Source: Chimonanthus salicifolius
Lineage: Eukaryota; Streptophyta; Magnoliopsida; Laurales; Calycanthaceae
NCBI GenBank assembly: GCA_013350335.1
Contig: CM023537.1
Coordinates: 46,188,111-46,252,110, forward strand
Reading direction: 5' to 3'
DNA length: 64,000 nt
Shown one piece after another: positions 1 to 11,689 of this stretch. Position 1 is the first letter of the stretch. Each line of letters starts with the position of its first letter. Position numbers and translations under genes: made by a program. Below the pieces are notes generated by a model that was not told the DNA's origin, ran no database searches, and worked only from the letters and a program-made list of their open reading frames with translations.

Positions 1-450
1 GTCAAATAACATTAATCAAAATTAGATTTAAAAGTAAAATTAAAAATAATATTTTAAACAATTTTTTTCTTAATGAAAAATAGACTCCAAATGAAACCTA
101 GTAGCTGGGCGCAGTTGGTTGAAGTTCATGCTTACAATAGTTTCATCCTTTAAAAAATATTTTTTTATTTTAATCAAAAAAAGATTTCGGTTGAAGGGGG
201 AGAGAGGAATACAAAGAGGGTAATAACAGGGAGAGGTTTTATGAATACCTCTTGCCTCGACAGGGTTTTCGGATCTGCAGAGGGTAAGGGTAAATCACGA
301 TTTTTTACCCCTACCATGTTGCTACCAAACAGGGGAAAATGGGGGTTACCCTCTTTCTCCCTACCATGTTGCTACCAAACAGGGGAAAATGGGGGTTACC
401 CTCTTTCTCCCCCCATTACACCTCAAACAAACGCAGCCTTAGGGCCATAG
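1..450. other. Left flank of element B, no gene
   Basis: AT-rich sequence followed by a pyrimidine-rich stretch. No coding region with recognisable homology. Around 105-125 there is a string resembling a tRNA-type A box (agctgggcgcagttggttg), but no convincing B box follows, so it is not called a SINE. If the host gene at 18407-44691 continues leftwards, this may be intronic. Confidence 0.5.
309..408. repeat. Tandem duplication, 50 bp x 2
   Basis: Two head-to-tail copies of a 50-bp unit (309-358 and 359-408) that look identical by eye. Each contains the string ctaccaaacaggggaaaatg. Perfect identity suggests a recent duplication. A related string (taccaaacaggggaaa) occurs near 31369 inside the hAT-like element. 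Confidence 0.9.
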
Positions 451-918
451 TGATGCGGGGGCATTTTATTTTATTTTATTTGGATTTGAGGTTATTGGAC
501 TTTGATTTTATTTATTTTATTTTTTACTAGCCTTGTCTTTTAGTTTGTTTTCTTTTATTTGAGGGCAAACTTGTCATTATGAATTATTGTAATGGGGGAG
601 GGGGGGAGGGCATTTATGTCATGTAAGATCATTAGTTGCCCTAAAGCTATAGGAAACAAGAAGGAGCCACCGGCCCCTTGTTGTACTTTTCGTTTTGTAA
701 AAAGGAGAATACATGATAGAATGAAATGGAAAAGAAGAAAAAAAGCTTTCAAGCCTTAGCCTATGAGCATGGTGTGAGTTCCCCTTGAGGGTTTGGTGTG
801 AAGCCAAGATTGGAGCACTTCTCTATCTTCTTCATCCTCCTCTCTACACTCTATGGTACGAACAATCTAGTCTCCTCTCTTCTCTTCTCTTTTCTTCTCA
901 TTCCTTCATCTCTTTTAA

Positions 919-1715
919 TGTAGCGGAAGCGGGAGTAAAAATCAATTTAAGTCAATTCCGACTCTTATCGGAACTCACACACGTAAGATGGTTCGCACGT
1001 GTGAAAATAACTTAAAGGGCAAATGGCTGGCATGTGGGGGCCCTTGAATCTTAGGGTTGAAATACGAATGGTAGAAGGGGGAATAACAGAAAGGGAAAAA
1101 ACGAAAAGGGGAAAGGCAGCGGAAGAAGGAGAAGAAAGCGGCGGAAGATGGAGAAGAAGAAGAGAGATCGAAAGGGAGGAGAAGAAGAAGATGAAGGAAG
1201 GGATCAAATACCTGGTTTATGGATGGAAGGCGACGCTGATGAGAGAAGATCGAAGGTGCTGAAGCAGAGCAAAGATGATTTTAATAGCAGCAGGGGCAGA
1301 AGACTTGTAACTGAGATAAGCTTGGGATAAAGCCCAAGGCAGTGACAGTAGGGTATCTCCTCTGGGATTAAGCCCAGAATCAGCGATGGCCGGAACAAAA
1401 CCAGCAATGAAGGTAAGGTTTGCAACTCGGCAGAGATGATAGAGGAAACTAAGATAGTAAATCTATATCAATTCATATATTCGAAAGAGGTAAGTCCCTC
1501 TCTTACATGCATTGTATTTATAAGAAAAAAATAAGAAATCAAAATAGAAAAGGACTCCTAAATCAAATAGGAAAGCTACCGACCTAGTTTCCTTATGATA
1601 CAATAACTCCAAATTAAAAATAATGCGAAAATAGTCAATCCTAAGAGAGATGGGTCTCAGACTCCTAAATCTGACGTGAGTATGTCTTTAAGAATTTATC
1701 GGTCACTGTTCTACA
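919..1715 (-). repeat. Element A 3' LTR
   Basis: 797-bp copy matching 6234-7030. It contains a purine-rich block (about 1080-1200) and, in minus orientation, a TATAAATA-type box near 1515-1522. The last 13 bases overlap the end of the pol reading frame, which stops at 1703. Confidence 0.93.
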
Positions 1716-4492
1716 TCATTCCCCCTCTCTTGAAAAGAACTCGACCTCGAGTTTATATCTGGCAGATGTATTGGATCTCCATCGTAATAGGGAAAGATGT
1801 CCTTCACGTTGAAAGTAGGAGAGAGATGCAAATCCGCAGGGAGGTCAACGACATAAGCATTGTCACTTATATTCTTGAGAATACGCAAGGGGCCAATCTT
1901 CTTCATCTTAAGCTTGTTGTAAGTACCGACGGGAAAACGCTCCTTTCGTAGGAAGACCATAACAAAGTCACCTTCTTCAAAAGATTGGGCACGCCGATGC
2001 TTATCGACATGTGCTTTGTATTTGTCATTGGAGTCGGCAAGGCGCTTTGTAACAGTGGCATGAAGTTCGGTAACTGAGTCAACCATTTCATTGGCAGCTA
2101 CATTGGAGTCCGACAGAGGAGGTAAAGCCACAAGGTCTAAAGTGTGATTAGGCACTTTAGAATACACAATCTTGAACGGAGGAAGGCATGTGGACCTGTT
2201 AAATGAGGCATTGTAGGCAAACTCTGCTTGAGCCAGTGCAAGATCCCACTGGCACGGTTTCTCACCTGAAAGACATCGAATAAGGTTGCCAAGAGTGCGG
2301 TTCACCACTTCAGTTTGACCGTCTGTCTGCAGATGGGCGGTGCTACTGAACTTCAAAGATGTGTCAAGGCGTTTCCAAAGAGTTAGCCAAAAATGACTAA
2401 GAAACTTTGGATCACGATCTGAAGTGATGGACTTAGGGACACCATGAAGGCGAACGACTTCCCGAAAGAAGAGATTGGCAATATGGACTGCATCCATAGT
2501 CTTGTTACAAGGGATGAAATGTGCCATTTTGGAGTACCGATCAACAACCACGAAAACAGAATCATGGGCGCGTTGTGTATGGGGAAGACCCAAGACGAAG
2601 TCCATAGAGAGATCAATCCACAGGATGTCAGGCATCGGTAAAGGAGTATATAATCCAGTGTTCTGTGAAGAACATTTTCCTTGCTGACAGATAAAACACC
2701 GACGAACATAGGAATTGACATCACGTTTCAAAGAAGGCCAGTAATAATGGTCTTCAACAAGAGAGATGGTCTTATCACGACCCATATGACCACCGAGGCC
2801 ACCGCCATGAAGTTCGCGAATGATGTGGTCACGAAGAGAACCTTGGGGAATACAGAGACGATTCCCTTTAAACAAGAAACCTTCGTGAAGCAAGAAATCA
2901 TGTATATCACCTTGACTGGTGGAACACTTAGCCCATATTTCAGCAAAATTGGAATCATCAGGATAAAGCTCTTTCAAATAAGCAAAGGCCATAATCTCAC
3001 TGAGCACAGTAACAAGTAAAGAAGAACGACGACTTAGTGCATCGGCGAATTTGTTTAGTTGGCCCGATTTATGTTTCAAAGTGAATGTAAATTCATTGAT
3101 AATAGTGATCCAACGAGCATGCAAACGATTAGAGGAAGAATTGCTTTGAATGAACTTCAATGCTTGATGATCTGAAAATAGGACGAACTCACGTTGAATG
3201 AGATAAGGTCTCCAATACGTTAAGGATTGGACAACGTCATAGAGCTCCATAGCATAAGTAGTCCATTTTCGTTGGCATCTGAGAGCTTTTCACTGTAATA
3301 TGTAACAAGGCGACCATCTTGAGATAGCACAGCACCAATACCCATAATAGAAGCATCACAATCAACTTGAAATAGCTTCTCAAAGTTGGGTAAAGAGAGC
3401 ACAGGGGCTTTAGTCAGCTTCTCTTTCAAAAGGGCAAAACTCTTGTCGGCTTCATCAGTCCAGACGAACGGAGAATGCTTGAGGCACTCTGTCATAGGGC
3501 TACAATGGAGCTGAATTACGAATAAAACGCCGATAAAATGAAGCAAGGCCGTGAAAACTGCGTACTTCGTGTATAGAATGTGGTGCGGGCCAATCTCGGA
3601 TTACATGAATTTTTGCACTGTCCACATGAATACCAGAGGCAGAAACAACATAGCCCAGAAAGAGAATATTCGGAGTCATAAAGTGACACTTCTTAAGATT
3701 GAGGTACAACGTGTTGGCTTTAAGAACATTGAGAACCTCCCACAGGTGGGACATGTGAATATCCGAATTGCGGCTGTAGATGAGGATGTCATTGAAATAG
3801 ACCACAACAAACTTGCCAATGAAAGGCTGCAGGACTTGATTCATCAGTCTCATAAAAGTACTAGGTGCATTGGAGAGACCAAAAGGCATAACAAGCCATT
3901 CATAGAGTCCATCTTTGGTCTTAAAGGCGGTTTTCCATTCGTCACCAGGCCGGATACGGATTTGATGATAACCACTCTTAAGATCAAGTTTGGAGAAGAT
4001 AACTGAACCAGAAAGCATGTCAAGCATGTCATCTGAACGTGGAATAGGAAAACGGTACCTGATGGTAATTTTGTTGACTGCTCGACTGTCAATGCACATA
4101 CGCCATGAACCATCTTTCTTGGGCACAAGCAAAGCTGGGACCGCACAAGGGCTCATGCTAGGGCGAATCAATCCTTTGGTTAATAGGTCCTCAACTTGTT
4201 CCTGCAAAATGACATGTTCTTTGGGGCACATCCTGTAATGTGCAATATTGGGAAGACTAGCTCCAGGAATGAAATCAATATGATGCTGAATGTTGCGCAT
4301 AAGAGGCAGAGAATCCGGGGTGTCAGTAGGTAGAAGACAGGAAAACTCATCCAATAGGGGCTGCATCTGGAGAGGAACATCATCAGTATCGCGTGGGGCA
4401 AGACGGACCAAAAACGCATAAATACGGCCTGTTTCTCTGGAATCTTTGATAATGTCATCGGAGATGAGGCATGTCCGTGTCTCATGTGGCTG
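1703..4492 (-). pseudogene. Element A pol: RT, RNase H, integrase
   Basis: Reverse transcriptase (about 4411-3600), RNase H (about 3500-3030) and integrase (about 2950-1703). RT shows [11 protein letters not shown] and [11 protein letters not shown], but the catalytic box is YFND (codon at 3791-3793), so the second aspartate is replaced. RNase H starts with [15 protein letters not shown] and is broken by a frameshift near 3235. Integrase has the zinc-binding H/H-C/C pattern ending CFICQQGK, a DDE core with [16 protein letters not shown] and HLQTDGQTE, and a GPL/GPY-type C-terminal module. No chromodomain is visible. The frame continues through the polypurine tract and stops 13 bases inside the LTR. 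Host-mobility function is lost in this copy because of the RT substitution and the frame breaks. Confidence 0.93.
1716..1733 (-). other. Element A polypurine tract
   Basis: Read on the minus strand the bases next to the 3' LTR are aagagagggggaatga, a typical plus-strand priming tract directly abutting the LTR start tgtagaac. This fixes the left LTR as the 3' LTR. Confidence 0.85.
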
Positions 4493-6161
4493 CTAGAGAG
4501 GACGTGTAGGAGAAGCCAAAATAATTTTCTGGCCATTGTGCATGAAGGTATATGTATTGGCATTGCCATCATGTAATGAGTGAACATCAAATTGCCAAGA
4601 CCGGCCAAGTATCAAGTGACTGACATTCATGCGAAGCACGTCACATAGAACTATATCTTGATACTTACCAATAGAGAAGGGAACCTCACATTGAGAAGTG
4701 ACTTGGTGGCGACATGTATCATCAACCCAACCAACATAATATGGATTGGGGTGTGGTTGAACTGGAAGTTGAAGCTTATCAACCAAAAATTGAGAGACCA
4801 TATTATCACAACTACCACTGTCTATAATAAAAGAACAAATTTTGCTTTTGATGGTGCTCGTAGTGCGAAAGATTTGTTTGCGTTGTGGTTGATGCGGCAC
4901 ATGCGGAGCAAGCAAGAGCGGGTGAACCACAAGAGAGTAAACAAGCTCGTCACCTTGATCACCAATATATGGATTATCATCAACTTGATGGTCATCTGCT
5001 ATTTCATTATCATGAGGATCAACAGGATCATGCTCGGGTGTCTCAGAGTCAATCAAGGCCAAACGACTGCGACACTCATGTGATCGATGGCCAACTTTGC
5101 CACACTTGAAGCACTTGTCCATGTTTGGGCGAGAATAAGGGTTTGAGGATGAGGAAGAGTGACCGGGCTGACTTTGTGAAGGGTAGGTGGAGCGTTGGGG
5201 TGGGGGACGGTTATTATTGTAGGGGCGAGAATTATTGGATGAGTGAGGGTTAGAGTATTGGGAGTTGGGGTTGGGTAGATGCCGGTTGGTGGTTATTATT
5301 GCGATTCTGGGAGTGGGTATAGGGGAAAGAGGGGCTGGATGAGTTAGGGCGGGAATTGGCTTGGTACCTGGGTGGAGAGGTATCAGTGAATTCTTCCACG
5401 TTTAAAGCGGCACTAATAGCTGATGTCAAAGCGAAGTGGCTATGAGAAGCAAGTGCTTTGCGAATATCCCATCTTAGACCACGTAGAAAGCGTGCAATCT
5501 TTTGCTCTTCTGTCTCATGAAGACCGTTAAGAGAGAGAAGGCGATAGAAATCATCAACATATTCTTGAACAGATCGTGTACCTTAGCAGCAATCCTGCAG
5601 TTTGTTGAATAAGACCTGCAAATAATGAGGAGGCAGATACCGACTTTTCAAAAGCTGCTTCATGCGCAACCATGTACGAACAGGAGCCAAATTTTGTCTG
5701 GATCTGTCCTGTTGAGTTTGCTCCCACCAAAAAGAAGCACCTCCAGTGAGTTTGAAAGCAACCAATGGAACTTGCTTGGCGTCAGGGACTCCCATGTATT
5801 CAAAGAAACGCTCAACCTTGGTGACCCATTCCATAAATTCTTCGATGTGGAGAAGGCCATTGAAGGAGGGAAGTTTAACCTTGGGTCGATAGTTATTGTT
5901 GTCAGAGGAGCGGCGAGAAGCGCCAGAATGTTGTGTATCGGGATTAGGTGGGTGGGAGTTGAGAAGCAGTTGCTCAACGTCCTCATCATCCCACTCTTCT
6001 CGATGTGGTGGGTCTTCGTTTTGATTCTTGCCGGTGTTTCTGAAATCGGCAATCATGATTGCACGAAATTATGTGAATAATTCTTTTATCTCTGCTTTCA
6101 TCTTAGCTTTAAATGTATCGAGCTTAGCGGTGGTGACAAACTGATTGTTGTTGGATGCCAT
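4493..6161 (-). pseudogene. Element A gag and protease
   Basis: The likely gag start is the ATG at 6161 (MASNNNQF...), not the internal ATG at 6056, because the frame upstream of 6056 is gag-like and contains only one stop (TAA near 6080). The capsid part (6056-5583) has the usual plant gypsy wording (LPSFNGLLHIEEFMEWV). Another in-frame stop lies near 5583. A CCHC knuckle (CFKCGKVGHRSHEC) starts at about 5113, and the protease active site reads IIDSGSC near 4830. A stop at 4493 separates protease from RT. Gag packages RNA and protease cleaves the polyprotein; neither can be made whole here. Confidence 0.9.
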
Positions 6162-6210
6162 CTGAAATTTTCCTTTCTTTTTTTTTTCCAGATTGTCACT
6201 GGATATAGGA

Positions 6211-6228
6211 AACTTTGGCTATGATCCA
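6211..6228 (-). other. Element A primer-binding site
   Basis: Five bases inside the 5' LTR the minus strand reads tggatcatagccaaag. This matches the initiator-Met type site tggtatcagagcca with one missing base and one substitution. A degenerate site fits an old copy. Confidence 0.7.
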
Positions 6229-6233
6229 CTTAA

Positions 6234-7030
6234 TGTAGTGGCAGCGGGAATAAAAATCAATTTAAGTCAATTCCGACTCTTATCGGAACTCACACACGTA
6301 AGATGGTTCGAACGTTTGAAAATAACTTAAAGGGCAAATGGCTGGCACGTGGGGGCCTTGAATCTTAGGGCTGAAATACAGATGGTAGAAGGGGACTAAC
6401 AGAAAGGGAAAAAACGAAAAGGGGAAAGGCAGCGGAAGAAGGAGAAGAAAGTGGAGGAAGAGGGAGAAAAAGAAGAGAGATCGAAGGGGAGGAGAAGAAG
6501 AAGATGAAAGAAGGGATCAAATACCTGGTTTATGGATGGAAGGTGACGCTGATAAGAGAAGATCGAAGGTGCTGAAGCAGAGCAGAGATGATTTTAATGG
6601 CAGCAGGGGGCGGAAGACTTTTAACTGAGATAAGCTTGGGATAAAGCCCAAGGTAGCAACAGCAGGGTATCTCCTCTCAGATTAAGCCCAGAATCAGCGA
6701 TGGCCGGAACAAAACCAGCAATGAAGGTAAGGTCTGCAACTCGGCAGAGATAATAGAGGAAACTAAGATAGTAAATCTATATCAATTCATATATTCGAAA
6801 GAGGTAAGTCCCTCTCTTACATGCATTGTATTTATAAGAAAAAAATAAGAAATCAAAATAGAAAAGGACTCCTAAATCAAATAGGAAAGCTACCGACCTA
6901 GCTTCCTTGTGACACAATAACTCTAAATTAAAAATAATGCGAAAATAGTAAATCCTAAGAGAGATTAGTCTCAGACTCCTAAATCCGACGTGAGTATGTC
7001 TCTAAGAATTTATCGGCCACTTGTTCTACA
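6234..7030 (-). repeat. Element A 5' LTR
   Basis: 797-bp partner of 919-1715. It drives transcription leftwards through gag. The two LTRs differ by scattered substitutions, so the insertion is old but later than that of B. Confidence 0.93.
6829..6836 (-). promoter_or_regulatory. Putative TATA box of element A
   Basis: The minus strand reads TATAAATA, about 200 bases into the 5' LTR, followed by a pyrimidine and purine-rich leader. The position is right for a retrotransposon core promoter. Not tested by any transcript. Confidence 0.5.
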
Positions 7031-7787
7031 TCTTTTATTCTCTTTTCTTCTTTTTCCCTCTTTGTTTTCTATCATTAACAACCAAAAAGCCATTCTTTGG
7101 CTGCCGCCCCCATCTTAACCTTTTTTTACCATTGCCACCACCCCTAAAGAGTTTTTCCAGCCTTGCTACCCCTTTTCCTTGGATCTAAACAGTCACCACA
7201 ACCCATCTCCTTGATTCTCAAAGCTATCTGCCATACCCATCATCTAGTCGCACAATCATAGCCATCCAATGAGTCACATAGTCCCTACACTCATAATTCT
7301 CCCAAAACAGCCCCAATCAACCCTTTTTTTTCCCCCTAAACAGCAACTCAATACTTGGGACAGCGCTGTACCATTCTTCTTTGAGTCCCAAATCTACCAA
7401 TGCAGCCTTCCTTTAGCCCATACTCTCCCAAACAGAACTTGAACCTGAATAGCATTAATTATGTCCCATGTTGATTTAAGAATTGCAGATTGTCCTCCAT
7501 ATTTGATTAATTGAACTGCCACTTATTCATTGGACTGATTAGTTTGGCTCCTTTAGGGCCAGAATTAGGGCTTTCCAAGAGTAATGAATGTGCTTTGGAA
7601 TCTTACATGAATACTTATAATGGAGGATGCGTTCTAGCATGTTGAATTATTTTAGTTGCTTAATGTGATCTTGGTCAATAGTCTCAGTTCTACTGCCTGC
7701 ATATGTTCATCATTTAGGATAACCTAGGTCAAGTAACTGTAGTTTTGCATAAATAATAATCTAGGATTTCTAGCCAACCCTACATCA

Positions 7788-7942
7788 AATGTGGTGGCCC
7801 ATGCAGGTCACTTAGCTTAGGTTGTGTCTTAAGTTGGCTATCTTGGAGTCTTTAGGATGCATGTAGGTGTAAACTGCATCCACTCATCATTGCATCTAGG
7901 AATTACATGTGCACCCGTAGTGGTCAGGAATACCATCCCAAC
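7788..7942 (+). other. Element B untranslated leader
   Basis: Sequence between the 5' LTR end and the gag ATG. I could not recognise a clean primer-binding site; the bases after the LTR (aatgtggtggcccatgc) match no tRNA 3' end I know with confidence. Confidence 0.45.
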
Positions 7943-9308
7943 ATGAGCTCCCAAATTGGACAATCCAATCCCGATACTCCTAATATGGACTTCAACACGT
8001 TAGTCCAAGTGCTTACTGATTTATAGACCTCCATAACCCATCTTGAGCGTCAAATTGAGGAGAACAATGCCCGTGTTGATGAGTTGGTTGTTTCTCTCAG
8101 AAATTGTACTTTTGAGGGTCGTGTGGAGGACGCTAATGACTCCACCTATACCGTCGAGGATATTCCTCAAGGTGGTGACAGAGGGGTTCGAGGATGTAGA
8201 TGCGAATAGAGGTACCCCCCTCCCTTGGGCGGGGACGAGGTGAGCGAGGATAGTGGGGTAGAGGGAGAGGTTTTGGTCATGATAGAGCTCCAAATAGGCG
8301 TGTGGTCAATCAGGAGTTTCTTGACCCCGATGAGCAGTTGATGAGAACTATTCGGGTCGAAGCTCCTACTTTTGACGGGAGACCTAACGCTAAAGTCTTC
8401 CCAGACTGAATCTCTGACATGGACCAATTCTTTAAATGGCACCCCCTAACAGAGGGAAAGAAAGTCTAGTTTACCAAGATGAAATTGATAGGGCAATCCT
8501 GACTTTTCTGGGAAAGTGTGGAGCGAGAGAGAGTGATGGCGAGACAAGGTCCCATTACCTCTTGGGAGGTGATGAAAGACAGATTGAACAAAAAGTATGT
8601 TCCTCTCTCTTATCACAGTAGCTTATTGGACCAGTGGCAAGCCCTTCGGCAAGGGAGCATGTGAGTGGATGAGTATATCAACCACTTCGAGGAGTTTGTG
8701 TTGTGGTGTCGTATCATCGAGGACCCCTGATGACCCTTTCTAGATTCCATACATCCAGAGCTACAGAGGGAATTGATTCCCCGTGATGGACCACACTAGG
8801 TGAGTGCCAGTGACGGGTCCGAGAGTTGGAGCGTTATCTCAGACATCCAGTCGTGAGAAAATTTGACTCCAGCAGCACTGGGCAAAGGACTACTCCTTTA
8901 GGGGTGAGATCCACTGTAACTAGTCATCCGCCCAGGAACCAACCAATTGCCCAAACCACTACTGGAGTGGATAAGAGCAAAGCAATGTTTGGAGAGAGTT
9001 CCAAGGGCAAAGGGCCCAAGTGCTACATTTGTCAAGGCTATGGACATTACGCACAGCAGTGCCCCAATAAGGGCAGACAGAAAACTTTGCTCCTTGAAGG
9101 TAATGAATCTGAAATAAATGGGGAAAAGGAACAAGAGTTTGAGGAAGAAGTCCATGAGGCCGATTTGGAAGACATCGATGAGGATGAGTATAAGGACTTT
9201 GAGAATGGCTTGGCTTTTGTGCAGGGAGACTCATACCCCCGTGGGAAGGGTAATACTCCATGTGATGGTGATGCGTCGATGCTCCCTAGCACAACCAAAA
9301 GAATGTGA
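7943..9308 (+). pseudogene. Element B gag
   Basis: The likely start is the ATG at 7943 (MSSQIGQSN...). A stop codon follows at 8024, then a coiled-coil-like segment (LERQIEENNARVDELV) and capsid-like sequence to about 8790 with several stops and frame changes. The last part, 8826-9308, stays open and carries a CCHC knuckle (CYICQGYGHYAQQC) near 9022 and then a very acidic tail. Gag would form the particle and bind RNA. The many disruptions make it a pseudogene. Confidence 0.85.
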
Positions 9309-9339
9309 CGATTGGTGAAGGAGTAATATTTTCTACACC

Positions 9340-9855
9340 TTTGCTAACAGCCGTGACAAGACCTGTAAGGTCATCATTGATAGTGGGAGTTGGACAAATG
9401 TCATTACTTCGTCCACAGTTTCCCGATTAGAGTTGTCACCCTTCGCCCATCCTCACCCATATCGGGTTGCTTGGGTGGACTCGTCATCTATTCCCGTGAC
9501 TCAACAGTGTCAGGTACCTGTCCAATTTTCATCATATAAAGACATTGTATGGTGCGATGTGATACCTATGGAAGTAGGTAACATTATTTTAGGGAGGCCG
9601 TGGTTGTATGACATAGATGCCAAACTGTTCGGTGGGTTGAACGTGTGCTCATTCATCTTTGAGGGTAAAAAAATTAAGTTGAACCCTCTTCCCCCCAAAG
9701 CACCAAAGAATGAGGCGGAGAAGCCAAGTAGGAGCACAAACAACAGTGGCTCAAAATCCAAAGCCCTTCATATTCTTAGTCCTCCTGAGTTTGAGAAAGA
9801 GGCTAAAGAGGAGGACATTGTTTTTGCATTGGTCACAATGAGAAACATCCTCTGA
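9340..9855 (+). pseudogene. Element B aspartic protease
   Basis: The active-site motif VIIDSGS lies at about 9370 in the frame leading to the open segment 9433-9855. The later core sequence GNIILGRPWLYD is characteristic of retropepsin-like domains of plant gypsy elements. The segment ends at a stop at 9853-9855, just at the start of the region affected by a tandem duplication. Confidence 0.85.
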
Positions 9856-10487
9856 GCCTAGTGTTGATCGCCAGCGGGAGGTTGAGCTGATTATGAGAAA
9901 GTTTCAGGATGTCTTCCCTGACAATTTACCGGATGAGCTCCCTCCCATGCATGACATTTAGCATGCTATTGACTTTGTACCTGGAGCGACCCTACCCAAC
10001 TTGCCACACTATAGGATGAATCCTATTGAGCACGCTTAATTAAAAAGGCAAGTTGATGAGCTCCTTCGTAAGGGTTTTATTAGGGAGAGTCTGAGCCCTT
10101 GTGCCGTGCCTACGCTCCTCACACCCCTTCATATTCTTAGTCTTACTGAATTTGAGAAAGAGGCTAAAGAGGACATTGTTTTGCTTTTGCATTGGTCACA
10201 AGAGAAACATCCTCCGAGCCTAGTGTTGATCGCCCGCGGGAGATTGAGCCGATTATGAGAGAGTTTCAGGATGTCTTCCCTGACGATTTACCGGATGAGC
10301 TCCCTCCCATGCGTGACATTCAGCATGCTATTGACTTTGTACCCGGAGTGACCCTACCCAACTTGCCACACTATAGGATGAATCCTATTGAGCACGCTAA
10401 ATTAAAAAGGCAAGTGGATGAACTCCTTCGTAAGGGTTTTATTAGGGAGAGTCTGAGCCCTTGTGCCGTGCCTACGCTCCTCACACC
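9764..10487 (+). repeat. Tandem duplication of about 361 bp in B
   Basis: Unit 1 (9764-10124) and unit 2 (10125-10487) are adjacent near-identical copies starting cccttcatattcttagtc. Each spans the linker after protease and the N-terminal part of RT up to CAVPTLLTP. Unit 1 has extra stop codons (for example at 9958-9960). Unit 2 is the one continuous with the rest of RT. Confidence 0.9.
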
Positions 10488-11650
10488 AAAGAATGATGGA
10501 ACATGGCGAATGTGTGTGGACAACAGGGCCATTAATAAGATCACGGTCAAGTATCAGTTTCCCATACCGAGGCTTGATGACATGTTGGATATGAGGGTAG
10601 GTATCAGTGTGTTTTCAAAGATAGACTTAAAGAGTGGATACCATCAAGTCCGCATTCGTCCCAGAGATGAGTTGAAGACCGCCTTCAAGACGAAGAACGG
10701 ATTGTACAAGGGGATGGTCATGCCCTTTGGGCTATCAAATACAGCTAGTACTTTCACGAGGATCATGACCCAGGTGTTAAGACCATTTATTGGTAAGTTC
10801 TTGGTAGTGTATTTCGATGAAATCTTGACATATAGTGCTACCAAAGATCAACACATCAACCACTTGAGGCAGGTATAAGAGACCTTCTGAGCTGAGAAAT
10901 TGTATGCAAACCTAAAGAAATGTTCCTTCATGACTACTAGAGTTATCTTCTTGGGTTTCGTAGTTTCTCCTGAGGGTATGTCGGCGGATCCAGAGAAAGT
11001 GAGAGCCATAGTTGAGTGGCTTGAGTCATATACCATTCAAGAGGTCCGTAGTTTCCATGGGCTAGCCACATTTTACAGGCGATTCATTTGTGGGTTTAGC
11101 ACCATCATGGCCTATCACAGATTGCATCAAAAAAAGGGATTTTGTATGGACTCGTGTTGTGGCTAGAGCCTTTCAGGAGATTAAATCTAGGATGACTGAG
11201 GCTCCTGTTATGCGCCTTCCAGACTTTTCTAAAGTCATTGAGGTGGCATGTGATGCTTCTGGCATCGGCGTAGGTGGTGTTTTGAGTCAGAGGGACATCC
11301 TATCGCTTATTTTAACGAGAAGTTGTAGCCCGCCAAACAAATGTATACCACCTATGTTAAGGAACTCCATGTGGTTGTGCAATCTTTGAGACATTGGTGA
11401 CATTATTTGATATCGCAAGAGTTCGTCTTATATACCGACCATGATGCCCTAAGATATCTGAACTCTTAAAAGAAACTAAACTCACATCTCGTCAAGTGGG
11501 TGGAGTTTCTTCAAGAGTATACATTTGTGCTCAAGCACAGGGCCAGTGTCGAAAATAAGGCTGCAGACACCCTTAGCCGCAGGGTGGTTACCGTGAGATT
11601 TGAGTCTGACCCTCCAAAGTAGAGCCTACAGAACATTTTGACTTTGGAGG
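9858..11650 (+). pseudogene. Element B reverse transcriptase and RNase H
   Basis: After the duplicated N-terminal part, RT runs open from 10192 to 10878 with [29 protein letters not shown] and VMPFGLSN. The catalytic box reads YFDE (GAA at 10819-10821) instead of YFDD. After a stop at 10876 the thumb region ([18 protein letters not shown]) continues at 10900-11166. RNase H (VACDASGIGVGGVLSQ) follows in another frame at about 11240, with several stops. A parallel loss of the second aspartate is seen in element A. Confidence 0.9.
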
Positions 11651-11689
11651 CGACATCTATCGTAGGACAGCTCTCCTATACACCATGAG

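Larger units (their letters stand above)
919..7030 (-). mobile_element. Element A: Ty3/gypsy, CRM-like, nested in B
   Basis: Minus-strand LTR retrotransposon inserted in the 5' LTR of B. Two LTRs of 797 bp (919-1715 and 6234-7030) end tgtag...ctaca. A primer-binding site next to the right LTR and a polypurine tract next to the left LTR fix the orientation. It encodes gag, protease, RT, RNase H and integrase without a chromodomain. Its pol frame runs on into the 3' LTR, a feature described for CRM-type centromeric chromoviruses; that lineage is inferred from this and from RT wording. The string tctttta occurs at 911-917 and 7031-7037 and may be target duplication, but it lies in low-complexity DNA and is 7 rather than 5 bp. 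Confidence 0.93.
451..7787 (+). repeat. Element B 5' LTR, split by element A
   Basis: The LTR is made of 451-918 plus about 7031-7787, matching 13416-14612 along its length. It starts tgatgcgggg and ends ctacatca. The join point lies in a pyrimidine-rich tract (tctcttttcttctc). Small differences between the two LTRs are scattered throughout, so this is not a very recent insertion. Confidence 0.9.

Noticed and set aside
100..180. tRNA A-box-like string agctgggcgcagttggttg
   Set aside because: No B box at the expected distance and no A tail with duplications.
965..1425. Frames of 60-80 codons on both strands
   Set aside because: They fall in the purine-rich part of the LTR of element A; no conserved protein features.
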